Source: Glycomyces sp. YM15 (lineage in GTDB: Bacteria; Actinomycetota; Actinomycetes; Mycobacteriales; Micromonosporaceae). Taken from it: 64,000 nucleotides of DNA. The notes beneath the pieces are model-generated. The model had not been told where the DNA came from and did not search any database. It worked only from the letters and a program-made list of their open reading frames with translations. The stretch lies in assembly GCF_016918015.1 (NCBI RefSeq), contig NZ_JAERMK010000023.1, positions 18,129 through 82,128 on the forward strand. Reading direction: 5' to 3'. Numbering within the stretch: position 1 is the stretch's first letter; every line of letters starts with the position of its first letter. Shown one piece after another: positions 43,471 to 53,806 of this stretch. The translations under genes were made by a program, and so were the position numbers.

Positions 43471-43851
43471 TCAACCTGAGCGATCGGGACCGAACCATTC
43501 GAGCGGCTGGCCGGTAGCCGCATCCACGCATTCGAAGTCGCGATCGCGGTGCAGGAGTGTGAGGTCGAACTGCTCGGCCGTCGCGGCGATCAGGAGGTCG
43601 ACCGGACCCGCGCTGCGGTGGTGCCCGTTCTTTGTGAGCGCCTCCTGCACTTGGTGCGCTCGTCTGAACATGCGCTCGTCCATGGGCACCCGGCAGAACA
43701 GGGAATCGAAATCCTGCGAATCCTGCACACGGTCATCCCAGGACCGGGCGCTGATGAAGTATTCCAGTTCGATCACCGGGCAGAGGGCGATGAGACCCGC
43801 CTGCGCGACCCGGTCCCATCCGTAGTCGTTTCCGTTCTTGCGCATGAGCAA
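43471..43851 (-). pseudogene. N-terminally truncated VapC-like PIN domain protein without an antitoxin partner
   Basis: A 126-residue PIN-domain frame. The middle and end are typical VapC: GLIALCPVIELEYFISARSW (ELE acid), GPVDLLIAATAEQFDLTLLHRDRDFE (two further acids). The usual N-terminal strand with the first catalytic Asp (family type DKSA) is missing, and about 15 unrelated residues take its place. No antitoxin gene lies upstream; dgt ends 72 bases away. The start is a TTG at 43851 or an ATG at 43845, directly against a perfect 22-bp palindrome. The likeliest explanation is a vapBC locus that lost vapB and the vapC start by deletion, leaving an RNase-dead remnant. Confidence 0.65.
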
Positions 43852-43853
43852 CG

Positions 43854-43875
43854 CCTTGGAATGTACATTCCAAGG
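43854..43875. promoter_or_regulatory. Perfect 22-bp palindrome upstream of the PIN gene
   Basis: The palindrome has half-site CCTTGGAATGT and its exact complement, centred at 43864/43865 on GTAC. It resembles the autoregulatory operators of toxin-antitoxin loci and abuts the truncated PIN frame. Confidence 0.6.
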
Positions 43876-43923
43876 TAGCCGACCTCGGGGGGGACACGCC
43901 AGGGCGAGCGAACTTTCTCGCAG

Positions 43924-45165
43924 TCAGCCGGTGAGGCGCTGGTGCCAGGCTTCGGCTGAGGCGTCGGTGAGGGAGGCGACCTGGTCGATGGCGACGCGGA
44001 GCTTCGCAGCGTCGTCTCCGGCCCGGTTCCAGGACTCGGCGAACATGGGCTCCATGGCCTCCGCGCCGCGGTCGCAGAGCAGGGCGACCAGGTCTTGGAG
44101 GATCTCGCGCTGGCGGGTGTACCAGGCCTCGTCGCTTCGGGGCTGCATCACGTAGCACCAGGCGATGCCTTTGAGCAGGGCGCATTGGACGCGTTCGCGT
44201 TCGGGGACCACCAGGTCGGCGTCGTAGCGGTGGAACCTGCCGTGGCCGAACTGCGCCCTGGTCGCGTTCGCGGCGGCGTTCACGAAGCGGCCCACCATTG
44301 TCGAAGTGAAGTTCTTGACCGCGACCATCGCGCCGAACGAACCGTCGTAGTCGTGGATTCCGGCCAGGACGGGATCGGCCAGGAGCTCGCGGAGCGCTTC
44401 CCCGAGGGCGGCTGAGGATTCATCGGCGTAGCGCCCCACCACGGCCTCGCAGACCCTGGCCTGCTCATCCCCGTCGTGCATGAGCTTCGAAAGGTTGATG
44501 TAGCCGCCGTGGAGGCCGTCCTCGACGTCGTGCACGGAGTACGCGACGTCGTCGGACCAGTCCATGACCTGGGCCTCAAGGCATTTGACGCCTTCGGGGG
44601 CGCCGCCGCGGAGCCATTCGAAGACGTGCAGGTCGTCGTCGTACACCCCGAACTTGCGGACGCCTTCGCGCGCGGCCCAAGGGTATTTGCAGGTGGCGTC
44701 GAGGGAGGCGCGGGTGAGGTTGAGTCCGACGGATCCGCCGTGGGCGTCGACCACCTTCGCTTCGAGGCGGGCGAGGACGCGGAGGGTCTGGGCGTTGCCC
44801 TCGAATCCGCCGCAGGGTCCGGCGACCTCGTGGAGGGCGTCTTCGCCGTTGTGCCCGAACGGCGGGTGGCCGAGATCGTGGGCGAGGCCGGCGACGTCGA
44901 CGACGTCGGGGTCGCAGCCGAGCGCGGAGCCCATCTCGCGGGAGATCTGGGCGACCTCGAGGGAGTGTGTGAGGCGGGTGCGCAGGAAGTCGTCGGTGCC
45001 CGCCGTGTGGACCTGGGTCTTGTCGGCGAGACGCCGGAACCCGGCGGAGTGGAGGATGCGGGCCCGGTCGCGCTGGAACGGGGTGCGGACCGAGTCGGGC
45101 TCCGCGACGAGGCGCTCCTCGGCGGGCCAGCGGGCCTGGAGGGTACGGAGAACGGGATCGGTCAC
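43924..45165 (-). CDS. dgt: Deoxyguanosinetriphosphate triphosphohydrolase-like protein
   Basis: A 413-residue HD-domain enzyme of the dGTPase family, which hydrolyses dNTPs to nucleoside and triphosphate. The metal residues are seen in RTRLTHSLEVAQI (His), LAHDLGHPPFGHNGE (HD pair and second-shell His), and the Asp in MDWSDDVAYSVHDVEDG. The first residues (RTPFQRDRARILHSAGFRRL) match the actinobacterial dgt subgroup. The GTG at 45165 has TACGCT seven bases upstream, the leaderless pattern. Confidence 0.93.
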   Translation of the reverse strand: MTDPVLRTLQARWPAEERLVAEPDSVRTPFQRDRARILHSAGFRRLADKTQVHTAGTDDFLRTRLTHSLEVAQISREMGSALGCDPDVVDVAGLAHDLGHPPFGHNGEDALHEVAGPCGGFEGNAQTLRVLARLEAKVVDAHGGSVGLNLTRASLDATCKYPWAAREGVRKFGVYDDDLHVFEWLRGGAPEGVKCLEAQVMDWSDDVAYSVHDVEDGLHGGYINLSKLMHDGDEQARVCEAVVGRYADESSAALGEALRELLADPVLAGIHDYDGSFGAMVAVKNFTSTMVGRFVNAAANATRAQFGHGRFHRYDADLVVPERERVQCALLKGIAWCYVMQPRSDEAWYTRQREILQDLVALLCDRGAEAMEPMFAESWNRAGDDAAKLRVAIDQVASLTDASAEAWHQRLTG

Positions 45166-45205
45166 GCCATCGAGCGTAGCGCGGCCGATCCCGTCCTCTC
45201 AGGTG

Positions 45206-46972
45206 TTAGTCCTTCAGGTAGAGGCGCATGACGCCGGTGCCGTCGCCGTCCTGGGCGCCGTGGGCCCAGGCGAAGGCCGAGAGCGGTTCGACGCCGTCGA
45301 ATTCGTCGGGGTACTCCTCCGCCGCGCGGGCGAGGTCGATCCAGGCGACGACGGCGCATTCGCCGGGGGCCTGGGCGGCGAAGTCGCTGAAGCGGCCGTC
45401 CTCGGCGAGGGTGCCGTCGGCGGTGGCGGAGCCGGTGTAGCTGAGTTCGGATCCGTCCACTTCGACGCCTTCGGGGAGGGGCTCGCCTTCGCTCATGCCG
45501 GTGATGAGCGCTTCGAGTTCCTGGGCGCGCTCCTCCGCGAGGTGGGCGGCGAAGTAGAGCGAGTCGGGGTCGATCTCCTCATCGGCGTCGAAGTTCGCGC
45601 CACCGCCGAGGGTGGCGCCCGCGAGGAGGCTCGTGAAGTCGCCGAGGACGGATTCGATCTCGCCGAGGTCGGGGCCGTAGGTGTCCCCGACGTACGGGTC
45701 GTCTTCGGTGCCGGCGGCCCAGTAGCGCTCGTCGAGCTCCCAGTAGCGCTCCTCGTCCGCGGGGGCGAGGGTGTCCTCCCAGTACTGGGCGTCGAGCTCC
45801 GTGTATTCGGCGTACTCGGCGTCGGTGAGCGGCACTTCGACCGGTCCCGAGTCGGCGGCGTCGACGCCGTAGAACTCCTCGAAGAAGCCGAGCCAGCCCT
45901 CGGTGATCTCGTCGATGTTCTCGGGGACGTAGGCGGTCACGGCGATGTCGGAGGCGGGCTGCTCGCCCATGGAGGCGAGGAGTCCGTCGGTGCCGCTCCA
46001 GTGGTGGTCGGCGTCGCCGAACATCCGGTAGGTGAGCTGGAAGCCCTGGTCGAACGCGGCGAGGCCGTAGATGACGTGCCCGGAGTAGAGGTCCTTGACG
46101 GCCTCGCTCTCGGTGCCGGTGGTCATCTCCGCGAGGTCGCCGACGGCGTCCATGTCGATCCAGTGGACGAGGAGCTGGTCCTCGTCGAGCCAGGCGCGGG
46201 CCTCGCTGTAGTCGTCGGAGGCGGCGAGGGGCGCGTCGGAGGCTTCGGACGCGGCGGCGGCGAGGGCGTCGTCGGCGCCGGTCTCGCCGATGACGACGAG
46301 GACGTGGTCGTCTTCGACGGTGTAGGCGAACTGGTCCGCTTCGGCGCCTGCGGAGGTGCGGATCTGGGCCATGCCGTCTTCGGCGGCGCCCGCGTCGGTG
46401 CTGGCGAGGCTCAGGACTGCGTAGGTCTGGTCGTCGTGCTCCCAGGTGGCGAGGCCGTGGCGGCGGCCGAGCCAGGAGTTGACGTCCTCGTCGGCGTCGA
46501 CGCCGTCGATGCCGGACTCCTCGATGAAGCCCTCGATGAGCTCGTTCGTGTCGTCGAAGTCCTCGAGGTCCTCGAATTTCTGGAGGTGCTCGAGGAGCTT
46601 CGGGGTCTGGTCGAAGGAGGGGTCGAGGTTGAGCTCGACGTACATGCTCGCGGTCGCGGGGAAGCTCTCGGCGGGGTCCGGGCCCCGGTTCAGGACGAAC
46701 TTGAAGAGGACGACCGTGCCGACGGCGGCGAGGAGCACGACGGAGAGGATCGCGGCGACGGCGATCTTGGGGCCGCGCCCGCGTCCGTTCTCGACGGGCC
46801 CCATCGGGACCGGGGTGTACGCGCCGGGCGGGAGGTGGGCCCCGGGCGGCGGCGGCTGCGGGGCCTCCACATAGGGCTGGGGCTGGTAGGCGCCGGGTGG
46901 CGGCCCGTACGCGCCCGGGGGCGGCTGGTTCGGGTCGCCGGGGTACGGCTGGGGGCTGGCATCGCTCGACAT
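45206..46972 (-). CDS. DUF3352 family membrane-anchored protein
   Basis: A 588-residue protein of unknown function. A cytoplasmic Pro/Gly/Tyr-rich tail (about residues 8-55, PPPGAY repeats) precedes one membrane segment (IAVAAILSVVLLAAVGTVVLF, about 69-89) and a large extracytoplasmic DUF3352 domain starting PATASMYVELNLDPS. The exported part is strikingly acidic. A tract near 405-455 is rich in Tyr, Glu and Trp (EYAEYTELDAQYWED, EERYWELDERYWA) and looks like an insertion. TAGCGT lies six bases before the ATG, so a leaderless start is likely. The gene is independent of dgt downstream. Confidence 0.83.
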   Translation of the reverse strand: MSSDASPQPYPGDPNQPPPGAYGPPPGAYQPQPYVEAPQPPPPGAHLPPGAYTPVPMGPVENGRGRGPKIAVAAILSVVLLAAVGTVVLFKFVLNRGPDPAESFPATASMYVELNLDPSFDQTPKLLEHLQKFEDLEDFDDTNELIEGFIEESGIDGVDADEDVNSWLGRRHGLATWEHDDQTYAVLSLASTDAGAAEDGMAQIRTSAGAEADQFAYTVEDDHVLVVIGETGADDALAAAASEASDAPLAASDDYSEARAWLDEDQLLVHWIDMDAVGDLAEMTTGTESEAVKDLYSGHVIYGLAAFDQGFQLTYRMFGDADHHWSGTDGLLASMGEQPASDIAVTAYVPENIDEITEGWLGFFEEFYGVDAADSGPVEVPLTDAEYAEYTELDAQYWEDTLAPADEERYWELDERYWAAGTEDDPYVGDTYGPDLGEIESVLGDFTSLLAGATLGGGANFDADEEIDPDSLYFAAHLAEERAQELEALITGMSEGEPLPEGVEVDGSELSYTGSATADGTLAEDGRFSDFAAQAPGECAVVAWIDLARAAEEYPDEFDGVEPLSAFAWAHGAQDGDGTGVMRLYLKD

Positions 46973-47039
46973 CCTTCGACGCTACGGCCCCCGTGCGACG
47001 GCCGTATCCCGGGAACGTGCCAAAAGGGAGGCGCTCGGG

Positions 47040-47798
47040 TCAGAACTCGTAGACCTGGCCGGGGCGGACGACCTCGACGGGACCGGTGTAGGCGGCGCGG
47101 GCCTCGGCGAGGGTCTGGTCCTTGGAGTTCCAGGGTTCGACGAGGTGGGTGAGGAGCAGGCGGGCGGCCCCGGACTTCGTGGCGTACTCGCCGGCCTCTT
47201 TCCCGGTGAGGTGCACGTCCTTCGGGTTCTCGCGGCCCTCCAGGTAGGAGGCCTCGGCGAGGAGCACGTCGCAGTGGGTGGCGAGTGCTTCGAGCGCCTG
47301 GCACGGCCCGGAGTCGGAGGTGTAGGCGAGAGAGGATCCGGCGTGCTCGACGCGGAGCCCGTAGGTCTCGACGGGGTGGGCGACGCGGTCGACGGTGACG
47401 GTGAGCGGGCCGAGGTCGAACGTGCCGGGCTGGAGCTCCCGGAAGTCGTAGACGTCGCGCATGGACGGGCTGCAGAGCTCGCCCTGCCCGCCGTAGGCGG
47501 CGACGATGCGGTCGGCGACGCCAGTGGGGCCGTAGAGCGGCAGCGGGTGCTTCGGAGCGTCGGAGGCGTAGCGGCGCATCACGGCGTACGCGCAGGCGTC
47601 GAAGAAGTGGTCCGCGTGCAGGTGGGTGACGATGACCGCGTCGATGAGGTGCGGGTCGACGTGCTTCTGCAGTTCACCGAGCGAGCCGGTGCCGAAGTCG
47701 ATGAGCAGCCGGTAGCCGCCCGCTTCGACCAGGTAGGCCGAGCAGGGGGTGTCGGGTGCCGGGAACGAGCCGGCGCAGCCGATAACCGTCAGTTTCAT
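47040..47798 (-). CDS. Metallo-beta-lactamase-fold phosphodiesterase, Rv1339-like
   Basis: A 252-residue MBL-fold protein. The metal motif is VTHLHADHFFDA (HxHxDH) near 58-69, with further ligands in VAHPVETYG, YTSDSGPC and LLLTHLV. In M. tuberculosis the gene beside murI, Rv1339, is an MBL protein reported to hydrolyse cAMP; sequence layout and position match, so a cyclic-nucleotide phosphodiesterase role is likely here. The gene starts seven bases after the murI stop and must be co-transcribed with it. RNase Z is less likely given the length and the lack of its exosite arm. Confidence 0.88.
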   Translation of the reverse strand: MKLTVIGCAGSFPAPDTPCSAYLVEAGGYRLLIDFGTGSLGELQKHVDPHLIDAVIVTHLHADHFFDACAYAVMRRYASDAPKHPLPLYGPTGVADRIVAAYGGQGELCSPSMRDVYDFRELQPGTFDLGPLTVTVDRVAHPVETYGLRVEHAGSSLAYTSDSGPCQALEALATHCDVLLAEASYLEGRENPKDVHLTGKEAGEYATKSGAARLLLTHLVEPWNSKDQTLAEARAAYTGPVEVVRPGQVYEF

Positions 47799-47804
47799 GG
47801 CAGA

Positions 47805-48608
47805 TCACACCTTGTCCAGTACGGCCGCCGCCGCGTTCGGGAACAGGTTCCCCAGGAACCGCCGCGCGGTCCTGGTGAAGGCCTCCGGGTCGCCGGTCGC
47901 GAGGAACCGGTGCTCGGCGGGTTCGGTGCGGGTGGCCAGGAGGTCGTGGTCGGTGAGCACGCGGTAGAGTTCGCGCGCGCTCTCGCTCGCGGAGTTCACC
48001 AGTGTCACGTCCTCTCCCATCACCAGTCCTATGAGTCCCGACAGCAGCGGATAGTGGGTGCAGCCCAGCACGACTGTGTCGACGTCGGACTGCTGTAGCG
48101 GCTCAAGGTACCCCTGGGCGAGGCCCAGGAGCTGTCGGCCGGTTGTCACACCGCGTTCCACGAAGTCCACGAACGCCGGGCAGGCGACTGCGGTCGCCTT
48201 GACGTCCGGGACGGCGTTGAAGGCGTCCAGGTACGCGCCCGAGGAGATCGTGGAGACCGTCCCGATGACCCCGACCCGGCCGGTGCGCGTCGTGGCGACG
48301 GCGCGGCGGACGGCGGGCCGGATGACCTCTACGACAGGGATGTCGTAGCGGTCGCGGATGTCGGCCAGGCTCGCCGCCGACGCGGAGTTGCAGGCGATCA
48401 CGAGCGCCTTGACCTCCTGTTCGACCAGGTGGTCGCAGACGTCGAGTGAAAGCTTGCGGACCTCGGCGATGGGCCTCGGGCCGTACGGGACGTGGGCGGT
48501 GTCGCCGACGTAGACGAGTCGCTCGGCGGGCAGCAGTTCGCTGATCGATCGGGCGACGGTCAGGCCTCCGACACCGGAGTCGAAGATCCCGATGGGCGCG
48601 TCGTTCAT
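47805..48608 (-). CDS. murI: Glutamate racemase
   Basis: A 267-residue cofactor-independent racemase supplying D-glutamate for peptidoglycan. Both catalytic cysteines are present, in [12 protein letters not shown] (about residue 73) and [11 protein letters not shown] (about 184), with [13 protein letters not shown] at the N-terminus and GDTAHVPYG. The ATG at 48608 starts [12 protein letters not shown]; a 52-codon upstream extension is not family-like. TACGCT lies eight bases before the ATG. It heads a two-gene operon with the Rv1339-like protein. Confidence 0.95.
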   Translation of the reverse strand: MNDAPIGIFDSGVGGLTVARSISELLPAERLVYVGDTAHVPYGPRPIAEVRKLSLDVCDHLVEQEVKALVIACNSASAASLADIRDRYDIPVVEVIRPAVRRAVATTRTGRVGVIGTVSTISSGAYLDAFNAVPDVKATAVACPAFVDFVERGVTTGRQLLGLAQGYLEPLQQSDVDTVVLGCTHYPLLSGLIGLVMGEDVTLVNSASESARELYRVLTDHDLLATRTEPAEHRFLATGDPEAFTRTARRFLGNLFPNAAAAVLDKV

Positions 48609-48824
48609 GGGCTCCGAGCGTACGTCCAAACGGGCCTGGCGCGCCTCCGCTCGCCACGGGAATGTCGCCAAAATGACAGGGTGGCGATCGCCACACGAAC
48701 GGTGGCGGAATGGCGGGTTCGTCGGCCCCGGGAGGGACGACGAGCCCGGCGGTACTTTCCCCACCCTGGGCTGGGAGATCTGTCCGCCCCGCCGTGCCCG
48801 GGGGGGATTCGCTCCTTTGCGGCG

Positions 48825-49313
48825 CTAGGCGGCGACCCGGAGCATCACGAACGCCGCGAGCAGCGTGACGGTGGAGGCGGCCATGAACATCCAGGGCACG
48901 CCACGGAACCGGAGCGAGGCGAAGGCCATCATCGCCAGCAGCATGCCGATCACGCCGCAGGTGATGAACGCCGGGGTGAACCAGGCGGGGCTGTCGCCGA
49001 AGACGCGGAAGAGGCCGACGATCGCGGTCGCGACACCTGCGAGCACGAGCACGAGCGCCCAGGAGGCGACCCCGGCGAGGCGCCGCAGCCGGACGGCGGG
49101 CTTCTCGGGCCGGAGCGGGCCGGTGTCCTTGGCGGCCGCGATACCGCCCTGGATGCTGCCGAGCGCGGACGACGCCGTTCGCGGCGCCGGGCTGCTCGCC
49201 CAGACGTTACCCGCGTCCGCGCCTTCCGGGGCCGTGCTTTGCCGGGGCAGACCGTTCGACTTCGGCTTGCGGATCGAGACGGAGCGCAGTTTGAGCTTGC
49301 CGGCGGGACTCAT
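48825..49313 (-). CDS. Small membrane protein of unknown function
   Basis: A 162-residue protein with a basic N-terminus (KLKLRSVSIRKPK), a hydrophilic region to about 75, and three C-terminal membrane segments (SWALVLVLAGVATAIVGLF; WFTPAFITCGVIGMLLAMMAF; GVPWMFMAASTVTLLAAFVML). No family was recognised. TAGCCT lies six bases upstream of the ATG, and no Shine-Dalgarno is present, supporting a leaderless transcript and this start. Confidence 0.7.
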   Translation of the reverse strand: MSPAGKLKLRSVSIRKPKSNGLPRQSTAPEGADAGNVWASSPAPRTASSALGSIQGGIAAAKDTGPLRPEKPAVRLRRLAGVASWALVLVLAGVATAIVGLFRVFGDSPAWFTPAFITCGVIGMLLAMMAFASLRFRGVPWMFMAASTVTLLAAFVMLRVAA

Positions 49314-49481
49314 GCGGCCAGGCTAGCAAGCCACTGAGGACGCCTCAAGATCGCACCGCGACGGTGCGGCCCACACCGCTGAACGTGGAAAAGGAACGCC
49401 GAAACCCCATGGCCCGGGCAGTGTGCCTGCTCGGCTCCGAACCCGCACACCGCCCCCGGCCCTGGTTGCACGCCGTTGGCC

Positions 49482-50730
<1,249 letters not shown>

Positions 50731-50832
50731 TTGGATTTCCTTCGATTCTCGGAACAGCCCGGCAGGGGCCGTCGATGTGTCTGACGCGCAGCGGGTACTG
50801 CATGACGAACGCCGGGCGGGCCCGGCTGGAGC

Positions 50833-51315
50833 TCAGGAACAGTCGTAGACCGTCGAGTCGGGAGTGTGCGCGAACTTGTAGCTCTGCACCGCCTCCGGCG
50901 CACCGGTCACCTCGATGGGCTCCTCGGTGATCACCTCGTCGGCGATGCGGAACGACCGGACCTCGGCCACGTCCGGGTCCTTCGTCGTCACCAGCACGTA
51001 GTGCGCGCCCGGCAGACCCAGCTGCGAGGCGATCCCCGCGTCGGAGCGCGAAGGGTAGGCCTCGGTGTGGGTGTGCGAGTGGTAGGCCACGACGACTTCC
51101 TCGTCGTTGTCCCACATCTGGTCGTAGACCTGCTTCCACTCCTCCGAGTCGAACTCGTAGAAGGTGGTGGAGCGGGCAGCGTTGATCATCGGGATGTGCC
51201 TCTTCGGCTCTCCCGTGCCCTCGGGGCCCGCGATGAGGCCGCACGCCTCGTCGGGGTGGTCAGCCCGGGCGTGCGCGACCATCGCCTCGACCAGTTCATG
51301 CGCGATCCGCAACAC
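50833..51315 (-). CDS. mec: Mec, JAMM/Mov34 zinc metallopeptidase of cysteine synthesis
   Basis: A 160-residue JAMM peptidase that releases cysteine from the CysO-cysteine adduct. The zinc motif HxHx7SxxD is seen in HSHTHTEAYPSRSD near residue 83-96, with the catalytic Glu in ACGLIAG-type N-terminal DEACGLIAGPEG region. The GTG at 51315 (LRIAHELVEAMVAHARAD) is preceded by TACGCT at exactly seven bases, so the much longer in-frame extension is rejected. It is the promoter-proximal gene of mec-cysO-cysM and divergent from pncB. Confidence 0.93.
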   Translation of the reverse strand: MLRIAHELVEAMVAHARADHPDEACGLIAGPEGTGEPKRHIPMINAARSTTFYEFDSEEWKQVYDQMWDNDEEVVVAYHSHTHTEAYPSRSDAGIASQLGLPGAHYVLVTTKDPDVAEVRSFRIADEVITEEPIEVTGAPEAVQSYKFAHTPDSTVYDCS

Positions 51316-51322
51316 GCAAGCA

Positions 51323-51471
51323 AGCGTACACGCGGCGCGAGGAGCCCAGAAGCCCTCGCTCAGAGCGTGAGACAAGCCCCTCCACCTGCGACTGGAGGGA
51401 ATAAACGGACGGGCGTGAACACCGCTCGCGCACGGGTCCGTCCGTCCTCGGGGTGCATTAGGCTCGCCGGT
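51323..51471. promoter_or_regulatory. Divergent leaderless promoters of mec and pncB
   Basis: On the minus strand TACGCT (51328-51323) lies seven bases before the mec GTG; on the plus strand TAGGCT (51459-51464) lies seven bases before the pncB ATG. No dyad was seen in the 130 bases between. Confidence 0.5.
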
Positions 51472-52767
51472 ATGTCCGTCACGCTGCCGCGCACGCCCCT
51501 GTACACCGACCACTACGAGTACACGATGCTCGAAGCGGCCCTCCGCGACGGCACCGCGGAGCTGCAGTGCGTCTTCGAGGTCTTCGGCCGCCGCCTGCCC
51601 ACCGGCCGTCGCTACGGCGTCGTCGCCGGGATCGGCCGCCTCTCCGAGGCCATCGAGCGCTTCCGCTTCGAGGACAGCGACCTCGACGACCTCACTTCTC
51701 GCGGGGTCATCAAGCAGTCCACGGCCGAATGGCTCGCCGACTACCGCTTCAAGGGCGACATCGACGTGTACGCCGAAGGGGAGCTCTACTTCCCGGGCTC
51801 CCCCATCGTCACCGTCTCCGGGACCTTCGCCGAATGCGTGCTCCTGGAGACGCTCACCCTCTCGATCCTCAACCACGACAGCGCGATCGCCGGCGCCGCC
51901 GCCCGCATGGTCACGGCCGCGCGCGGCCGCCCGATCCTGGAGATGGGCTCGCGCCGCACGCATGAGGCCGCCGCGATCGCCGCGTCCCGGGCCGCGTATC
52001 TGGCCGGGTTCGTGGCCACTTCGAACCTCGAGGCGGGGCGCCGCTACGGCGTCCCGACCTCCGGTACGAGCGCGCACGCGTTCACGCTGCTGCACAAGTC
52101 CGAGATCGAGGCGTTCCAGGCGCAGATCGACGCGTTCGGCACCGACACGACGCTGCTGGTCGACACGTACGACATCACGCAGGGCATCCGCAACGCGATC
52201 GCGGCGGCCGGGCCGCGCCTGCGCGCCATCCGCATCGACTCGGGCGACCTCGACGTGATGGCGACGGGCGCGCGGGAGCTGCTCGACGAGCTGGGGGCGC
52301 ACGACACGAAGATCGTCGTCTCCGGCGATCTCGACGAGTTCTCGATCGCGGCGCTGGCGGCGGCCCCTGTGGACATCTACGGGGCGGGTACGGCGGTCGT
52401 GGTGGGTTCGGGCGCGCCGACGGCGCAGCTGGTCTACAAACTGGTCGAAGTGGAGGGCCGCCCGGTCGCGAAGCGCTCGGAGCACAAGGGCACCCACGGG
52501 GGCCGCAAGATCGCGGTGCGCCGCCACAAGCCGACGGGCACGGCGACGGAGGAAGTGGTCGTGTCCCAGGGCGAGCCCGAGTCGATGCCGGGCGACAAGC
52601 GCCTGCAGGTGCCGCTGTTCCAGGGCGGTGAGCTCGTGCCGCAGCCGACGCTGGAGGAGTCGCGGGAGCTGCTGCGTCAGCGCCTGATCTCGATCCCTTG
52701 GGAGGGGCTGAAACTCTCCCCGGGCGATCCGGCCATCCCGGTGGTCCAGCTGCACGGGGGCGCGTAG
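51472..52767 (+). CDS. pncB: Nicotinate phosphoribosyltransferase
   Basis: A 431-residue enzyme of the Preiss-Handler NAD salvage pathway, joining nicotinate to PRPP. The N-terminal LYTDHYEYTMLEAALRDG, the phosphorylatable His region GTSAHAFTLL near 198-207, LVDTYDI, IRIDSGDL, VVSGDLDEFSI and DIYGAGTAVVVGSGAP are characteristic. TAGGCT lies seven bases before the ATG at 51472. Earlier in-frame codons run antisense to mec and are rejected. Confidence 0.94.
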   Translation: MSVTLPRTPLYTDHYEYTMLEAALRDGTAELQCVFEVFGRRLPTGRRYGVVAGIGRLSEAIERFRFEDSDLDDLTSRGVIKQSTAEWLADYRFKGDIDVYAEGELYFPGSPIVTVSGTFAECVLLETLTLSILNHDSAIAGAAARMVTAARGRPILEMGSRRTHEAAAIAASRAAYLAGFVATSNLEAGRRYGVPTSGTSAHAFTLLHKSEIEAFQAQIDAFGTDTTLLVDTYDITQGIRNAIAAAGPRLRAIRIDSGDLDVMATGARELLDELGAHDTKIVVSGDLDEFSIAALAAAPVDIYGAGTAVVVGSGAPTAQLVYKLVEVEGRPVAKRSEHKGTHGGRKIAVRRHKPTGTATEEVVVSQGEPESMPGDKRLQVPLFQGGELVPQPTLEESRELLRQRLISIPWEGLKLSPGDPAIPVVQLHGGA

Positions 52768-52866
52768 GCGCAGGGCTTTCGGGATACGATGCGATGGCCC
52801 CTGTCCGCGTTCCCACCCCCGTGCCTTCGTAGTACCTGCGATCCTCCCCCGAAAGGAACCGCCCCA

Positions 52867-53643
52867 ATGGTGTTCAGCAAGCTCAAGGCCATTCTCGGTA
52901 GTGGCATCCAAGTCGACACGCTCCTGCATGAGAAGCACGTCGTCCCCGGCGGTGTCCTCAAGGGCGAGGTGCGCATCTCCGGCGCCGAAGTGGACGCCGC
53001 TGTGGAGGGCGTCGAGATCGAGTTCACCGCCTTGGTCGAGGACGACAGCAAGGGCGAGGACGCGGCCGGTGTCGTGCACGACTACTTCAAGGCCGAGATC
53101 TCCGGCAAGTTCGACCTCGCGAAGGGCACCGCCCACCCGATCGCGTTCGAGGTGCAGGTGCCTTGGGAGACGCCGTTCAACTACGTCGAGCAGCGCCCGC
53201 TGGTGGGCGGCATGAAGCTCGGCGTCTCGACGCACCTGGCCTTGGACCAGGCGCTGGACAAGGGCGACCTGGACTGGCTGACCGTGGAGGCGCTGCCGGT
53301 GCACAAGGCGGTCTGGGAGGCGCTGGAGGCCTTGGGCTTCGCGTTCCAGGAGACCGACTTGGAGCTGGGCACGATCCAGGGCGCGACGACGCCGTTCTAC
53401 CAGGAGGTCGAGTTCTGGGCGACCGAGGGCGAGTTCCACGGCCGGGTCAAGGAGCTGGAAGTGACCTTCGTCGTCGGCGAGGCGAACACGGATGTGGTGT
53501 TCGCGGCCGACAACTCGGCGGAGCTGCTGGCGCCGGACCTGAACTCGACGATCCGCTTCTCACTGCCGACGGCCGAGCCGGGCGATGTGACCGAGACCGT
53601 GAAGGCCCAGTTGACGCAGTTGCTGGCGCAGAAGGGTGCATAA
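52867..53643 (+). CDS. Spo0M-like sporulation/cell-envelope protein
   Basis: A 258-residue cytoplasmic protein of the Spo0M (SpoOM, arrestin-like) family, which in Bacillus influences sporulation and in actinomycetes has no settled role. Visible features are the N-terminal VFSKLKAILGSGIQVDTLL, VVPGGVLKGEV, the block HPIAFEVQVPWETPFNYV, and LPVHKAVWEALEALGFAFQETDLE. It has two arrestin-like beta domains. AAAGGAA lies nine bases before the ATG at 52867. It is monocistronic with a terminator directly after it. Confidence 0.9.
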   Translation: MVFSKLKAILGSGIQVDTLLHEKHVVPGGVLKGEVRISGAEVDAAVEGVEIEFTALVEDDSKGEDAAGVVHDYFKAEISGKFDLAKGTAHPIAFEVQVPWETPFNYVEQRPLVGGMKLGVSTHLALDQALDKGDLDWLTVEALPVHKAVWEALEALGFAFQETDLELGTIQGATTPFYQEVEFWATEGEFHGRVKELEVTFVVGEANTDVVFAADNSAELLAPDLNSTIRFSLPTAEPGDVTETVKAQLTQLLAQKGA

Positions 53644-53662
53644 GACCTGCTAGACGCCTTGG

Positions 53663-53697
53663 AGGGCGGTTCCGCGAGTGCTCGCGGGGCCGCCCTT
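53663..53697 (+). terminator. Terminator after the spo0M-like gene
   Basis: A 16-bp stem (53663-53678 with 53681-53696) including two G-U pairs, AGGGCGG/CCGCCCT at the base and CGCGAG/CTCGCG at the top, is followed by TTCGG. Confidence 0.65.
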
Positions 53698-53730
53698 CGG
53701 TGTTCCCTCTGAAAAATCTCGGGCACAGAC

Positions 53731-53769
53731 TTGCGCATGTTCTACGTATACGTATAGTCTCTACGTATA
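53731..53769 (+). promoter_or_regulatory. Promoter and palindromic operator of the EXLDI gene
   Basis: TTGCGC (53731-53736) and TATAGT (53753-53758) are 16 bases apart. A perfect palindrome TACGTATACGTA (53743-53754) overlaps the spacer and -10 element, and TACGTATA recurs at 53762-53769 just after it, so repression by a DNA-binding dimer is likely. Confidence 0.55.
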
Positions 53770-53806
53770 CCGAGAACGACCCCTGGAAGGAGGTTAAGAT
53801 GCCGTC

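Noticed and set aside
44564..47152. Plus-strand frame of about 860 codons opposite dgt and the DUF3352 gene
   Set aside because: Low-complexity Val/Gly/Glu product, antisense to two recognised genes.
48609..48824. Gap between murI and the membrane protein gene searched for a small gene or RNA
   Set aside because: Frames are short without start sites, and no tRNA-like or strong hairpin structure is seen.
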